Source of the DNA: Ovis canadensis
Lineage: Eukaryota; Chordata; Mammalia; Artiodactyla; Bovidae
Assembly: GCF_042477335.2 (NCBI RefSeq)
Contig: NC_091256.1
Coordinates: 33,882,001 to 33,946,000 of the forward strand
Direction: 5' to 3'
DNA: 64,000 nucleotides
In this document: piece by piece, positions 33,508 to 45,520 of the stretch
Numbering within the stretch: the stretch's first letter is position 1
How the letters are laid out: every line of letters starts with the position of its first letter
Notes under the pieces: generated by a model
What the model saw: only the letters and a program-made list of their open reading frames with translations
Database searches by the model: none
What the model was told of the DNA's origin: nothing
Position numbers and translations under genes: made by a program

Positions 33508-33950
33508 GCCAGCACACTTGTAAGTTATGAGCTAGATGTCAGCACAACATCCTTGCACTCAAGACTTGTGCAAAATTGAAATCCAACGCACAAAAAGAAA
33601 ATTGCAAAATAAAGCCTGTATCATAAATGCCAGAAGTGAGATTTAAATAAAGCATTACAGGAGTTCAGAGAGAAACAACACTTCAGGGCAGGGGGTCACT
33701 ATCAGCTTCATGTAGCTTCTGGGTAAAAGGAAGCCCAGTCATTCCAGTCACAGAGACAAGGTGAGCAGATAAGCGCACAGAGGTGGGAAAGAAAAGTTGA
33801 AGATAAAGGAAGGGCAGATAATTCAGTATGACTGACACAGGAGGTAAGAACAGGGCTATAGTTTTAAAAAAAAAATAGGGCTGGAGAAAAAGATGAAAAT
33901 AGTTCACTTAACCTTTAAATTAGAAGCTGAGACTTTTCCTGTAGACTTTG
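33508..33950. other. Unassigned sequence
   Basis: No gene or confident repeat is seen. Confidence 0.4.
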
Positions 33951-33954
33951 GGAA

Positions 33955-34115
33955 CATTTCTTTATTTTTATTTTATATTGTAGTAGAGTTGATTTACAAT
34001 GTCATGTTAGTTTCCAGTGTACAGCAAAATGATTCAGTTATACATACATTCTTTATACATTTTATACATTTATACATTCAGTTATACATATCCATTCTTT
34101 TTCAGATCCTTTTTA
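33955..34115 (-). mobile_element. L1 3' end
   Basis: Reverse L1 tail (TAGAGTTGATTTACAATGTCATGTTAG, ACAGCAAAATGATTCAGTTATACATAC). A local repetition of TTTATACAT words (34050-34090) expands it. Confidence 0.85.
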
Positions 34116-34648
34116 TGACATGAACACTTTGAGGGATTCTGAGGCTGGAAATGGCACGATCAACTCTGTTCTTTGTAAAGATAATTCTGGAAACTTTGTG
34201 CAGGATGAACAAAAAGCAGACATGAGCATCTGAGAGACCAGAGATATGACAGACTGGAGCACTCTGATGCTACTGAGCGTCACCACCTCTTACTTGTCCC
34301 ATTGCCTATCAAGTATCCAACCCTTGGTTTCTCCCCTTCCTTGTCATTATTTCATAAAAATTTGACATCTATTCACCACCTTCTAATCTTGCCATCATCC
34401 TAGAGAAGTAAAGCTCTCAGTGTTTGCAGATGACATGATCCTGTACATAGAAAACGCTAAAATATTATCAGAAAATTCCTAGAGCTAATCAGTGAATTTA
34501 GCAAAGTTGCAGGATACAAAATAAATACACAGAAATCACTTGCATTTCTATTTACTAACAATGAAAAATCAGAAAGAGAAATTAAGGAATTAATCCCATT
34601 CACCACTGCAACAAAAAGAATTAAATGTCTAGGAATAAATTTACCTAA

Positions 34649-34965
34649 CCACTCCATTCTAAAGGAGATCAGTCCTAGGTGTTCATTGGAAGGACTGATG
34701 CTAAAGCTGAAACTCCAATACTTTGGCCACCTCATGTGAAGAGTTGACTCATTGGAAAAGGCCCTGAAGCTGGGAGGGATTGGGGGCAGGAGGAGAAGGG
34801 GATGACAGAGGATGAGATGGCTGGATGGCATCACCGATTTAACGGACATGAGTTTGTATAAACTCCGGGAGTAGGTGATGGACAGGGAGGCCTGGCATGC
34901 TGCGATTCATGGGGTCGCAAAGAGTCAGACACGACTGAGCGACTGAACTGAACTGAACTGAACTG
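34649..34965 (+). mobile_element. BovB 3' tail nested in L1
   Basis: CCACTCCATTCTAAAGGAGATCAG to GACTGAGCGACTGAACTGAACTGAACTGAACTGAA. L1 resumes with GGAAACAAAAG, restoring the L1 order ACCTAA/GGAAAC. TSD is very short or absent (AA). Confidence 0.93.
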
Positions 34966-35897
34966 AAGGAAACAAAAGTACAGTACGCTGAAAATTATAA
35001 GACACTAATGAAAGAAAGCAAAGATGACATAAACAGATAGATATTCCATGTTCCTAGGTAGGAAGAATCAATATTGTGAAAATGACTATACTACCAAATG
35101 CAATCTACAGATTCAATGCAGCCTCTATCAAATTACCAATGGCATTTTTCACAGAATTAGAACAAAAAATTTCACAATTCATATGGAAACACAAAAGACC
35201 CTGAATAGCCAAAGCAGTCTTGAGAAAGAAGAATGGAGCTGAAGGAATCAACCTGCCTGCCTTCAGATTATACTACAAAGGTACAGTCATCAAGACAGTA
35301 TGGTATTGGCACAAAAACAGAAATATAGACCAATGGAACAAGATAGAAAGCCAGAAATAAACCCATGCACCTATGGGCACCTTATTTTTGACAAAGGAGG
35401 CAAGACTATATAATGGGGAAAAGACAGCCTCTTCAATAAATGGTGCTGGGTAAACTGGACAGTTACATGTAAAAGAATGAAGTTAGAACACTTCCTAACA
35501 CCATACACAAAGATAAACTCAAAATGGATTAAAGACCTAACTGTAAGACCAGAAATTATAAAACTCTTAGAGGAAAACGCAGGCAGAACACTCAATGACA
35601 TAAATCAAAGCAAGATCCTCTATGACCCACCTCCTAGAGTAATGGAAATAAAAACAAAAGTAAACAAGTAGGACCTGATTAAACTTGAAAGCTTTTGCAC
35701 AGCAAAGGAAACTATAAGCAAGGTGAAAAGATAACCCCCAGAATTAGAGAAAATAATAGCAAAAGAAGCAATTGACAAAGGATTAATTTCCAAAATATGC
35801 AAGCAGCTCATACAACTCAATGCCAGAAAAACAAACAACCTAATCAAAAAGTGGAGAAAAGACTTAAACAGACGCTTCTCCAAAGAAGACATACAGA

Positions 35898-36185
35898 TAG
35901 CTGCTGCTGCTACTGTGGCTAAGTCACTTCAGTCATTTCTGACTCTGTGTGACCCCATAGATGGCAGCCCACCAGGCTCCCCTGTCCCTGGGATTCTCCA
36001 GGCAAGAACACTGGAGTGGGTTGCCATTTCCTTCTCCAATACATGAAAGTGAAAATTGAAAGTGAAGTTGCTCGGTCGTGTCCAACTCTTAGTGACCCCA
36101 TGGACTGCAGCCTTCCAGGCTCCTCCGTCCGTGGGATTTTCCAGGCAAGAGTACTGGAGTAGGGTGCCATTGCCTTCTCCGACAG
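35898..36185 (-). mobile_element. Bov-A2 SINE nested in L1
   Basis: GCTGCTGCTGCTACTGTGGCTAAGTCAC and two A-units. ACAGAT on both sides (about 35892 and 36182) is the likely TSD. L1 continues with GGCTAACAAACATATG. Confidence 0.94.
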
Positions 36186-36785
36186 ATGGCTAACAAACAT
36201 ATGAAAAGATGCTCAACATCGCTCATTATTAGAGAAATGCAAATCAAAACTACAATGAGATATCACTTCACATAGGTCAGAATGGCCATCATCAAAATGT
36301 CTACAAACAATAAATGCTGGAGAGGGGTGGAGAAAAGGGAACACTCTTGCACTGTTGGTGGGAATGTAAATGGATACAGCCACTATGGAATATGGTATGG
36401 AGATTCCTTTAAAAACTAGGAATAAAACCACCATATGACCCAGCAATCCCACTCCTAGGCATATACCCTGTGGAAACCAAATTTGAAAGAGACACGTGTA
36501 TCCCACTGTTCACTGCAGCACTATTCACAATAGCTGGAACATGGAAGCAACCTAGGTGTCCATCGACAGATGAGTGGATAAAGAAGCTGTGGTACATATA
36601 CACAATGGGATATTACTCAGTCATAGAAAGCAATGCTTTCTTGAGTCAGTTCTAGTGAGGTGGATGAACCTAGAACCTATTATACAGAGTGAAGTGAGTC
36701 AAACACAGAAAGATATATATTGTATGCTAATACATATATAGAGAATCTAGGAAAAGGGTACTGAAGAATTTATTTACAGGGCAAT

Positions 36786-36998
36786 ATTGGGCCTTCCCTA
36801 GTGGCTCAGATGGTAAAGCATCTGCCTGCAATGCGAGAGACCTGGGTTCCATCCCTGGGTTGGGAAGGTACCCTGCAGTAGGAAATGGCAGCCCACTCCA
36901 GCACCCTTGTCTGGAAAACCCCATGGATGGAGAAGGCTGGTAGGCTATAGTCCATGGGGTCTCAAAGAGTCAGACACGACTGAGCAACTTCACTCACT
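36786..36998 (+). mobile_element. Bov-tA SINE nested in L1 3' UTR
   Basis: GGGCCTTCCCTAGTGGCTCAGATGG to CAGACACGACTGAGCAACTTCACTCAC. Confidence 0.94.
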
Positions 36999-37086
36999 TA
37001 ATGGAGAAACAGACATAGAGGATAGACTTATGGGGGGAAGAAAAGTTGACACGTGTTCACCACCTTCTAATCTTGCCGTCATCCTA

Positions 37087-37550
37087 TCAAATTCCACTGT
37101 GCAATGGATTACCCATCTGGATGCCCATGTTTCAATTCATGACTGAATCCAATAACCTTCAGCTGCATTGGATAGCAGCCACTCACTCTTATAATCCATC
37201 TTGTTCACCAGGATCCATTCCATCTCTACAATCTGAAACTTCAATTGCCCACTCTTAGATATTTATCTTTTATCCCTATCTACACCAATCTTGCTCTTTC
37301 AGATAAATTAAGCCTTCCTCTTTGGTCCTCCCTAATTCTTCTCTACTTTCTACCACTCTCCTTCAGCCTCACCTCATGGCTACACCTTCTTGATGGAAGT
37401 CCCCCAACTTCTGAATGAAACAGAGACCACTACAGAGGGTAACTCTCCACTTATTTTTCCTCAGCTACTAATTCCCCTACCTGTTATCTTCTCCTCTTTC
37501 CTATTTCAAGATATTTTTCCCCCTAAAAAAATGGATACTCTTATTCCCAT
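37087..37550. other. Unassigned pyrimidine-rich sequence
   Basis: CT-rich sequence continuing the pre-insertion locus from 34371. Possibly an old repeat; no family is assigned and no gene is seen. Confidence 0.4.
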
Positions 37551-37668
37551 TTGGGTTTCCCTGACAGCTCAGTTGATAAAGAATCCACCTGCAACATAGG
37601 AGACCCTGGTTTGATTCCTGGGCTGGGAAGATCCGCTGAAGAAGGGATAGGCTACCCACTCCAGTATT
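37551..37668 (+). mobile_element. Partial Bov-tA SINE
   Basis: TGGGTTTCCCTGACAGCTCAGTTG to CCACTCCAGTATTGC. The A-unit is cut and the next Bov-tA starts at once. Confidence 0.9.
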
Positions 37669-37671
37669 GCT

Positions 37672-37852
37672 GGGCTTCCCTCATGGCTCAGCTGGTAAAG
37701 AATCTACCTGCAATGCAGGAGACCTGGGTTCGATCTGTGGGTTGGGAAGATCCCCTGGAGAAGGAAAGGCTACTCACTCCAGTATTCTGGCCTGGAGAAT
37801 TCCAAGGGATCGCAAAGAGTCAGACACGACTGAGCAACTTTCACTTCACTTC
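37672..37852 (+). mobile_element. Bov-tA SINE
   Basis: GGCTTCCCTCATGGCTCAGC to CAGACACGACTGAGCAACTTTCACTTCAC. It lacks about 30 nt in the A-unit (ATTCCAAGGGATCGC replaces the usual longer stretch). In tandem with the partial copy just upstream. Confidence 0.92.
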
Positions 37853-39410
37853 ACATTCACATTTTACATTCTAGGAAACCATGCCCAAGGTGCCCACAAC
37901 TAATCTGTTAAGAAGCTGTCATAGGGAGCCAGGTCTCTCTGGTATTAATCGTCAGCCAGGGATATGGAAAACAAGAAGGAATGAACTAAAGAGCCCTGCT
38001 CTGCAGGTTGTGCTAGGTTTCTGGAAACAACATAAATATAGTACCCAAGTTCCCATTACATGAGAGCTTTTATTATTAGAGTGCCTTGGTGGGCTGGAGG
38101 TTGGTGATGTTACTGACAAAGTTAAGGAGGTCAAGACGAAGAGATGATTTGGCATCAACGGACAATGAGGTTTGTTTTTAACATGTTGAGTTTAAGAAGC
38201 TGATAAGACCTCTATCTGGGAATGTTCAATAGAGCTCTAGTGCTTAGGAAAATAATGAAGTGTGGAGATAAGATTTGGAGCCATTCATGGGGTGGAAACC
38301 ATGACACAATCAAGTGAAAACAAGGACAGAAAGAAGGTAGAGGATAGAAAAGCCCTAGAAAAAGAGATGCCAGGAAAAGAGATGGAAGACAGGTAATGAG
38401 AAAGATTAGGGCAGCATCATGGAAGCTGAGGAAAGAGCCTAACTCATCAATGACCTGAAGGCATGTCAGTGAATTTCTCTGTAACTTTCCCCTCATATAC
38501 AAAAGGTGAATAATAACTCCTGACACTGTAGTGTAGGTCATGCTTTGCCTTGTTGCATGCATGATGCCATATGTCAATATTTTATACTTTATCCAAGAGT
38601 ACTTTGCAAACTATAAGGTTGTGTTCAGATTTACTATTATCATCAATGGTAGTCCCACAAAGTTGTCTTAAAATAATCCTATAATTATTCAGTCTCTTGC
38701 ATGTATAATTCAGTTTGGCTTGGTTTCTTGCCTGTATAATTCTCTAAATGGGACTAATTTCATTATACTAATATCTTAAGAGGAAAGAAAAAGCCCTTGC
38801 TGATCTATTAAAGTCCATTTAGAATGTGTAATCATTTAACTTGAGCTGTGCTAATGGCCACCTTTGCATTAGCATTGGAAGTTTCACTCGACATATAGTG
38901 TAAAAAAAATAGTAATAAACAACCTTAGAAAATGAAATTACCCATCTTATCATAGTTTTGTGTTCCAGTTGCCCTATGTGCATCAACTGGCTGAAGTCAC
39001 CCCTCTATGAAGTTTTCATCCATTAATATTGCTCAGGCTGTCCCCTCTGCCTCTAAGAAATAACATCTGTACCACTCATTTGACAAGACATCCCCACTCT
39101 AGAACGTGCAGATGCAGTAGACGCAGATCATTTGCCAAATGGGTAAGTCAAAGACAAGATAAAATATTTTCAGCAAGTGAAGGCAGTAAGAAACCAAATC
39201 ACCATTTGTTCATGGGAGATATAAGGCTAAATTGAAGGGGTTTCCCCAGTGTCTTCCAAGAAAGAGATCTCAGAGGTGGGATTCAAGACCTCCATAGAGG
39301 GTCCCCTGAGCTCTTTCCACTACCCTCTTTGCCTCCTGATTCCCCAGTCAGATACCTGATCGGACAACTTTTAAGTTCTATACATGGTGCCATTGGCAGA
39401 ATGTTGTTGT
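37853..39410. other. Unassigned sequence
   Basis: No gene or confident repeat is seen. The reverse frame at 38212-38577 (121 codons) is hydrophobic by composition but matches no family I know. Confidence 0.4.
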
Positions 39411-39414
39411 GTTG

Positions 39415-39628
39415 TTGTTGAGTTGCTAAGTCATGTCCAACTCTTTGTGACCCCATGGACTATAGCCCACCAGTCTCCTCTGTCCATGGGATTTTCCAGG
39501 CAAGAATACTGGAGTGGGTTGCCATTTCCTTCTCCAGGAGGTCTTCCCAACCCAGGGATCAACCCATGTCCCCTGCAAGTCTCCTGCATGGCAGGTGGAT
39601 TCTTTACCACTGAGCCATCAGGGATTCA
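39415..39628 (-). mobile_element. Bov-tA SINE
   Basis: Starts after a GTTGTTGTGTTGTTGTTGAG tail (39403-39422) and ends with GAGCCATCAGGGATTC. Confidence 0.93.
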
Positions 39629-39904
39629 TTAAACATATTTTTTTTCTTAAAACAATAGACATTTATTCTTTAATAGTTCTGGAGTCCAGAAGTCTAAAAT
39701 CAGTATCACTGGGCCAAAAGTGAGGTGTCAGAAGAACCAGCCCCTGCTGGAGGCTCCAGGGAAGAATCTGTGCCTTGCCTCTTTGCAGCTTCTGGAGCCG
39801 GCCAGCATCCCTTGGCTGCAGATGCCTCCCTCCAGTCTGTGCCTCTGTAGTCACAGTACCTCCTCCTCTTCTACATGTAAAATCTCTCTCTGCCTGTGCC
39901 CTCT

Positions 39905-40245
39905 TCTTTTAAAAAACCTTTTATTTTGCATTGAGGTATAACCGATTAACAATGTTGTAATAGTTTCAGGTGCACAGCCGAGCGACTCAATCATACATAT
40001 ATACGTACCCATTCTCCCCTAAACACCACTCCCATCCAGGCTGCAACACAACATTCAGCAGAGTTCCTTATGCTGTACAGTAGGCCCTTGTTGTTTATCT
40101 ATTTTTAATGCAGAAGTGTGCACATGTCCATCTCAAACTCCCTAACTTTTCCCATCTTTTCCCTAACTTCTCTCCCTAACTTTCTCTCCATCTTTTCCCC
40201 CTTGCAACCCTAAGTTCTTTCTCTAAGTCTGTGAGTCTGGGATTC
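39905..40245 (-). mobile_element. L1 3' region
   Basis: Reverse L1: GAGGTATAACCGATTAACAATGTTG, CAGTAGGCCCTTGTTGTTTATC and TCTCTAAGTCTGTGAGTCTG. Confidence 0.85.
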
Positions 40246-41640
40246 ATTAAGTATATGTTTACTGAGGAAACAATTGCAAATATTGAATCATAGGGGGAAA
40301 AACTTAGTTATACTGTAAGTTGACCAAATGGAGGAAAGAAGATTGTCTGGTCAAAGATTCCACCAAAGTTACTTTCACCTTTACTCTTTCTTTGGCTTCC
40401 TCAAAATTATATTAGTTTGAACTTTGTATCTTATTCAAAGAAGTTTCAAAATATATTGAAGCTGAAGCCTGATTACTAGATTATACAGTTAAATTGAGAG
40501 TTGTGACTAACGCAGTTCTCTAAAGATTTCACAACTAGTAGAGTCCTGGGTAATAGAACTTGCTATCATAATTTGCTATAAATTAATTTGATATATCCAT
40601 ATAAGCAGACCTAGCAGAAATCGGTCTTAGCTTAAGATCTAGTTTAACAATTTCTTCTTTTTTTAACAATGCACCAAATGTTTTATTTCTCTCAGTAGTT
40701 CATATGCAAGGAAATAATTTCTTTTGAAAAGTGTTTTCTAAGTTTACTACTGACTGTCTATAACTCAGCCATGTTCTCTGACTCAGTTCATAACGTCCTA
40801 AGTTTTGTTTGGTTTTTAAAAAATCACAGATCCTTTGAGGACCTGACTGATAAAAGCTACAGATTCTCTCTGCAGAAAGTTTATACATGAACATATGTAC
40901 AAAACTTGGCAAGGACCCCAAGAAAGCTCACCTGTGGACCTCTTAAGAAGCCCGTGCACCAAAATTCATGAAATTTCATTTCAGTTATTATAATAACTGA
41001 AATTATTATGGCTATTTTCAAAATGCTTAGCAAATCAATCTTTTTCCTTAAAATGCAACTATCCTTGTATTAGTCATAGAGGTTTAATCATTTATGAAGA
41101 ATATAATGGCCCTATCTTTACCAAATGCCGTTGTAATCACTTGGGTAAATAGTCTGGAGCATTTGTATTATTCTTTACAAGATAATGGGTTCAAAGTTGT
41201 AAAATCTGGAAATATTTTACCACAAGAATGCTGCTGTAGGCATTTCCCATTCTGAACCTCAGTTATATCTTGCAGGTCAAGATCTTTGTTTTATGATGAT
41301 ACATGTAGTGAACAAACTGAATCTGAGGCTACCCACATGTAGACTCAGACCTGGAATGGACCTAGAGAGGTCACCTTCATCTCCTACTCTTTTCTCTTCT
41401 GATGGAGATACAACCCCTCATGCATCAGCCCAGCTCCAATCAAGAACGTACTCTCTTCCTGGCCATAGTTACCCTGCACTCTCTGCTTTTTCCATTGGGC
41501 AACCTGGCATCAGTGAAATTCACCAAACTGACCCTGTGTTGGTCACTGGTGGGGAACAGACGAAAGGGCCCTTTTCTTAAGGCACTTGGGGATCATTAAT
41601 GTCAAGTTGCCAGCTATGAACGATAAGCAAAGTGGAAGAC
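40246..41640. other. AT-rich unassigned sequence
   Basis: No confident repeat is seen. The frame at 41293-41580 (95 codons) has no recognisable domain. Confidence 0.4.
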
Positions 41641-41644
41641 ATGG

Positions 41645-42130
41645 AAGATATCAGTGTATCTTTTCAAACACTTACCATGCATTAATAGATATTACTTTAT
41701 TTCATTTCTCATGTTCACTGATCTTGATGTTTTATGGATTAAAAAAACTGAGATTTACGAAGAGGGAAGGGAATTAATACGTGTTAAAACCTATGCGGAC
41801 CTAGCATATAGTAAGCACATGGAGTTCTGCTCACTGTTATGTGGCAGCCTGGATGGGAGGGGAGTTTGGGGGAGAATGGATACATGTATATGTATGGCTG
41901 AGTCCCTTCGCTGCTTACCTGAAACTATCAAAATATTGTTAATCAGCTATACCCCGATACAAAACAAAGTTTTTTCTTTAAAAATTTATGATACAGAGAT
42001 TATTTTATATTTTTTCCAATGTTTTAATAGAGGTTAAGTGATGTGTCTAGAAAAAAAACACAATTGATCAATAATAATCCAGCACCTGTGGGTTCTCTGA
42101 GGCCAAAGCCCACGTGCTTTCCACTACATG
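41645..42130 (-). mobile_element. MIR-like element split by an L1 end
   Basis: Left part 41645-41815 (CACTTACCATGCATTAATAG...ACTGAGATTTACG) and right part 41990-42130 (GAGGTTAAGTGATGTGTCT...CCAAAGCCCACGTGCTTTCCACTAC) follow reverse MIR order. An L1 3' end lies between them. Confidence 0.6.
41840..41985 (+). mobile_element. L1 3' end
   Basis: CACTGTTATGTGGCAGCCTGGATGGGAGGGGAG, TATGGCTGAGTCCC and ACTATCAAAATATTGTTAATCAGCTATACCCC, typical of a ruminant L1 tail. Confidence 0.85.
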
Positions 42131-42204
42131 GAAGCTTTTGAGTTTCTGTCATTCAAAACCACTCTCACGACTTCTGTAAAAATCTTGTGCCATGTACTCT
42201 TTTA

Positions 42205-42440
42205 CTTTCTTAGAGGCAGCCTGGTTTCATGATTAGAACACAGTCTTGAACTCAGCCTTCCTAAGTTCTGATCCTGATGCTGCCTCTTACTTGTTTTACA
42301 ACTCTGGACAATTGACTTGACCCCTGCCTCTTTCCTCATTGTTATAATAGCACCTACTTCAAAAGACTGTTTTGAAGATTAAATGACTTAACATATGTGA
42401 AAGCACTATACTACGTAGTCAAAGTCAACTCATATTACTT
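42205..42440 (+). mobile_element. MIR SINE
   Basis: GCCTGGTTTCATGATTAGAACACAG, CTTACTTGTTTTACAACTCTGGACAATTGAC and ATTAAATGACTTAACATATGTGAAAGCAC. Confidence 0.85.
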
Positions 42441-43600
42441 CAGAATTTTCCTTAAATCAGGCATTTGCTACTTAACAAAGTGTATTTAAAAGAAGAGTTT
42501 TTATGACATGACTGTGAACCTACAAGTTTTATGTGACAGTTATAATTCAAGAAACACTGTATCCGATACACAATATCAAAATAAAAGGTGTTTGTGCATG
42601 GATCGCCTAAAATAATTTCCTAGATCCTGTTTTGGGAATATGGTTCCACACCAGGTTGTTTGCTAACCGTGAAGACAATACAGGAAGTTGAGTTTCTAAA
42701 GCTTGAAGTCAATTGCAGAGAAAGGTTTAAGCTTCCTAGATGTAGAGAAAATAAGATTAAAAAATAAAACCAAAAGATAGAAGTGGAATGTAATAGAGCA
42801 GATGCCAAAACCATCTAGCAAAAGAAAGAAAAAACAGTTTTTGCATGACTTCTATTTCCATGGATCAGCTATCTCCCGTGGGGAAGACATCCTGAAAGAA
42901 CACAGGTGGCCTTCAGAACAGACCTTAGGCCAATCTGCTGATACTCAAGTTACAAAGAGTTCTTGTGTGAGGGAACTACGAGGGGACAGGAGCCCAGAAA
43001 GAATTCAATGCAAGAACATAAGGGAAAAGGATGCAAGATAAAAAGCCTTTGGACAAAGAAAACAAGAGGGAGCTGAAGGGAAATAGAATTAGCCAAGAAT
43101 AGACCTGCAATAACTCGTCATGTGACACAGATGTACAAGCAGAGGACACCAAAGCAAAGTAGCAAAACATATTCAAGATGCTCAAGAATAAGACAAAAAA
43201 TTCAAACATGAACCATGGGACCCCAAGATAGACACACTGGAGGGACCCTGGAGATCATTCACCCAACCTCATTTCACAGAGAGAGGAAAGAAGGTCTGGG
43301 GGAAAGACTTAACCAAACTGGAGCTTAGCCCAGGGTCCTGTCTCCAAGTTCATATCCAACATCCAAAATGTGACACCAAAATAGAAACCCATCTTTAATT
43401 AAAGGATAAAAGAGAATTCACTCAAATGGCAAAGAAAAACCTAAGACATTACTCTTAAAGAGACATTTGCTGTTCTTCTTTTCAACTTTTTGTATCTCCA
43501 AATGGAATTTACAATAAACTCACTTGAGAACAGGCTACACAAAGGTTGAAAGGATAGAATTAAAAGAAAATAAATACAAATTCAAAAATAAAAACAGAAA
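42441..43600. other. Unassigned sequence
   Basis: A MIR-like reverse stretch may lie at 43230-43350 (CCAACCTCATTTCACAGAGAG). No gene is seen. Confidence 0.4.
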
Positions 43601-43604
43601 TATG

Positions 43605-43652
43605 GCAAGAAGGAAGAAAGGGAGGCAGGGAAAGGAAGGAGGGAGGAAGGGC
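43605..43652. repeat. GGAA/GGGA-rich tract
   Basis: Purine-only run of AAGGAAGAAAGGGAGGCAGGG type, an imperfect simple repeat. Confidence 0.8.
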
Positions 43653-44230
43653 ATAGAACTACACGGTGGAAGATGAATTTTTAAAGTGTATTTCTATAGA
43701 AACCTAACAATCCACATCCCAGAATACTTTAAACATCCAGACAGAATAAATCCAGAGCCTCTGCTACCTGTTAAAGATCTGTTAAAAACAAAAAAAGTGA
43801 AGAAAGTGCTTAGGGTTCCTAATATGCAAAAGTCCTACTATTCTCCAAAATCTGGTTTGCTGTGAAATTTTATTTAAGAACTTTACTATTTACGTCCATT
43901 TTCCCACCTATAAAAAGGATAGAATTCCAGCATACCATCTTACATCAGAATCTTAGGATGAGATGAGGATTTATATAGAGTATTCAGCCTCAAGTATTAA
44001 TGAGACTTTGAAAACCCTTGACATAGACAGGCTTTTCCCTGACTTTTACAAAATATTTTTGCTTTCTTTTGATATGAATCCTTGAGAAATAATTTTGGGT
44101 AGAAAGAGCAACCTACAGCAGCTGTCCCCAACATTTTTGGCACCAAGAATCAGTTTTTTTATTGAAAATCTTTAAAATTTTATTTATAGAAGTTGAAATA
44201 TAAAAAAATTAAGAAGGAATGCCCTAATAA
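43653..44230. other. Unassigned sequence
   Basis: CAGCAGCTGTCCCCAACATTTTTGGCACCAAG at 44117-44148 resembles a terminal piece of an old DNA transposon. No gene is seen. Confidence 0.35.
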
Positions 44231-44234
44231 ATAT

Positions 44235-44445
44235 TTTGTGTGTTAGTTGCTCAGTCGTGTTCGACTCTTTGCAACCCTGTGGACTGCAGCCCACTAGGCC
44301 CCTCTGCCTGGAATTCTCCAGGCAAGAATACTGGAGTGGGTAGCTTTTCCCTTCTCCAGGGGGATCTTCCTGATCCAGAGATCGAATCCAGGTTTTCTTC
44401 ATTGCAAGCAGATTCTTTACTGTCTGAGCCACCGGGGAAGCCCAG
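44235..44445 (-). mobile_element. Bov-tA SINE
   Basis: TGTGTGTTAGTTGCTCAGTCGTGTTCGAC to GAGCCACCGGGGAAGCCC. Confidence 0.94.
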
Positions 44446-45390
44446 TAATTTTATATCCATAAAAATAAACCTATGAAGGAAACATCAAACATAGACAGTA
44501 GTCATCCCATCATCATTGTAAATAAGTAATGAAGATGTATTATTTCATGGTATCATTTGCTTGCTAGAAAACATTCATGAACTCCATTTTGGAAACAACC
44601 TTTCAGATTCATTTTGAGGTTTTGTTTTTTGTGTTTCTTAAACAGATAAACCTCATACTGCTAGACAATTATTCCTGAGCCAAATGTTCAGTGCCTTTCC
44701 AATGTTAAATCCTATAATTGTTCACTCTTGGCTTTCAGGTCCCATCCACTCACCCCAGGCTTTCGGAAAGTGCAAGACTTCAAAGCAACATTCAGTGCAA
44801 ATATAGGAAGCTTTGGTTCACCTGTGGGGCCTGGGTTTTTTTTGAGTAAATATTTCACAAACCCCCCTCCCAACATCCAGCCTTCTATGACCTCAGCAAT
44901 TCTGGTCGTTCCAGGACCCCTGGAACGTTCCACAACCCCTGCCCTCACTTGGTCCTGGCTGTTCTCAGATACACAAGTGCACACACAATCTCAAGGCCAA
45001 GGTTAATTTCCTTCATTTGCTTTTATCTAAAAACGTCCTTGCAAAGAGCTCCAGTTCTTGCTGTGTCAACGTTTTCTTTTCTCTCTTTCCAAGACCCAGC
45101 TCTCTCTTTTCCAGATTACCCCCACAGGAGCTGGCATGCAATTAGCTTGCCCTAAAATCCAAATTGTTGCAGATATTGAAAAGGAATACATTGTTAGAAT
45201 GTTAGAATTTAATGAAATAAGAATTTGTAGTTAAGGACAGATTATTATACATCTAACATACTTAGAGGTGTTTATAATGAAAACACCACAGATAAAGAAG
45301 CAAAACCACAACTAAACTGCAAGACATGACTTGCTTTCCAGAAGCCTGAATAAGATCACCATGAGATGTTGGTTAGCTTCCTAAGGAATA
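44446..45390. other. Unassigned sequence with GC-richer core
   Basis: The 44720-45010 part is GC-richer, open on both strands (92 and 90 codons) and holds a 9-bp-arm palindrome at 44907-44927. No known domain is seen. Confidence 0.4.
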
Positions 45391-45392
45391 AA

Positions 45393-45520
45393 TGCTCAGT
45401 CAGTCACTCAGTCGTGTCCAATTCTTTGCAATCCTATGGAGTGTAGTCCATCAGGCTCCTCTGTCCATGGATTTTCCAGGCAAGAACACTGGAGTGGATT
45501 GTCATTTTCTACTCCAGGAA
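45393..45520 (-). mobile_element. Bov-A SINE, single unit
   Basis: AGTCAGTCACTCAGTCGTGTCCAATTC to GAGTGGATTGTCATTTTCTACTCCAGG. Confidence 0.9.

Larger units (their letters stand above)
34403..37055 (+). mobile_element. L1 ORF2/3' UTR insertion with 31-bp flanking repeat
   Basis: Starts in the reverse transcriptase at motif C (KLSVFADDMILY, 34411-34446) and runs through ORF2 to its end near 36735, then part of the 3' UTR. Identical 31-bp flanks (one mismatch) at 34372-34402 and 37056-37086 mark the insertion. ORF2 has many stops, with short surviving frames such as 35477-35671 ([14 protein letters not shown]) and 36470-36655. Nested: BovB tail 34649-34965, Bov-A2 35898-36185, Bov-tA 36786-36995. 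The usual L1 3' end and long A tail are missing. Confidence 0.9.

Noticed and set aside
37551-37903. Overlapping frames with MAQLVKN/GSAGKESTCNAGD-type peptides
   Set aside because: These peptides recur throughout the window (for example 18105, 44251, 52421) because they are translations of Bov-tA SINEs.
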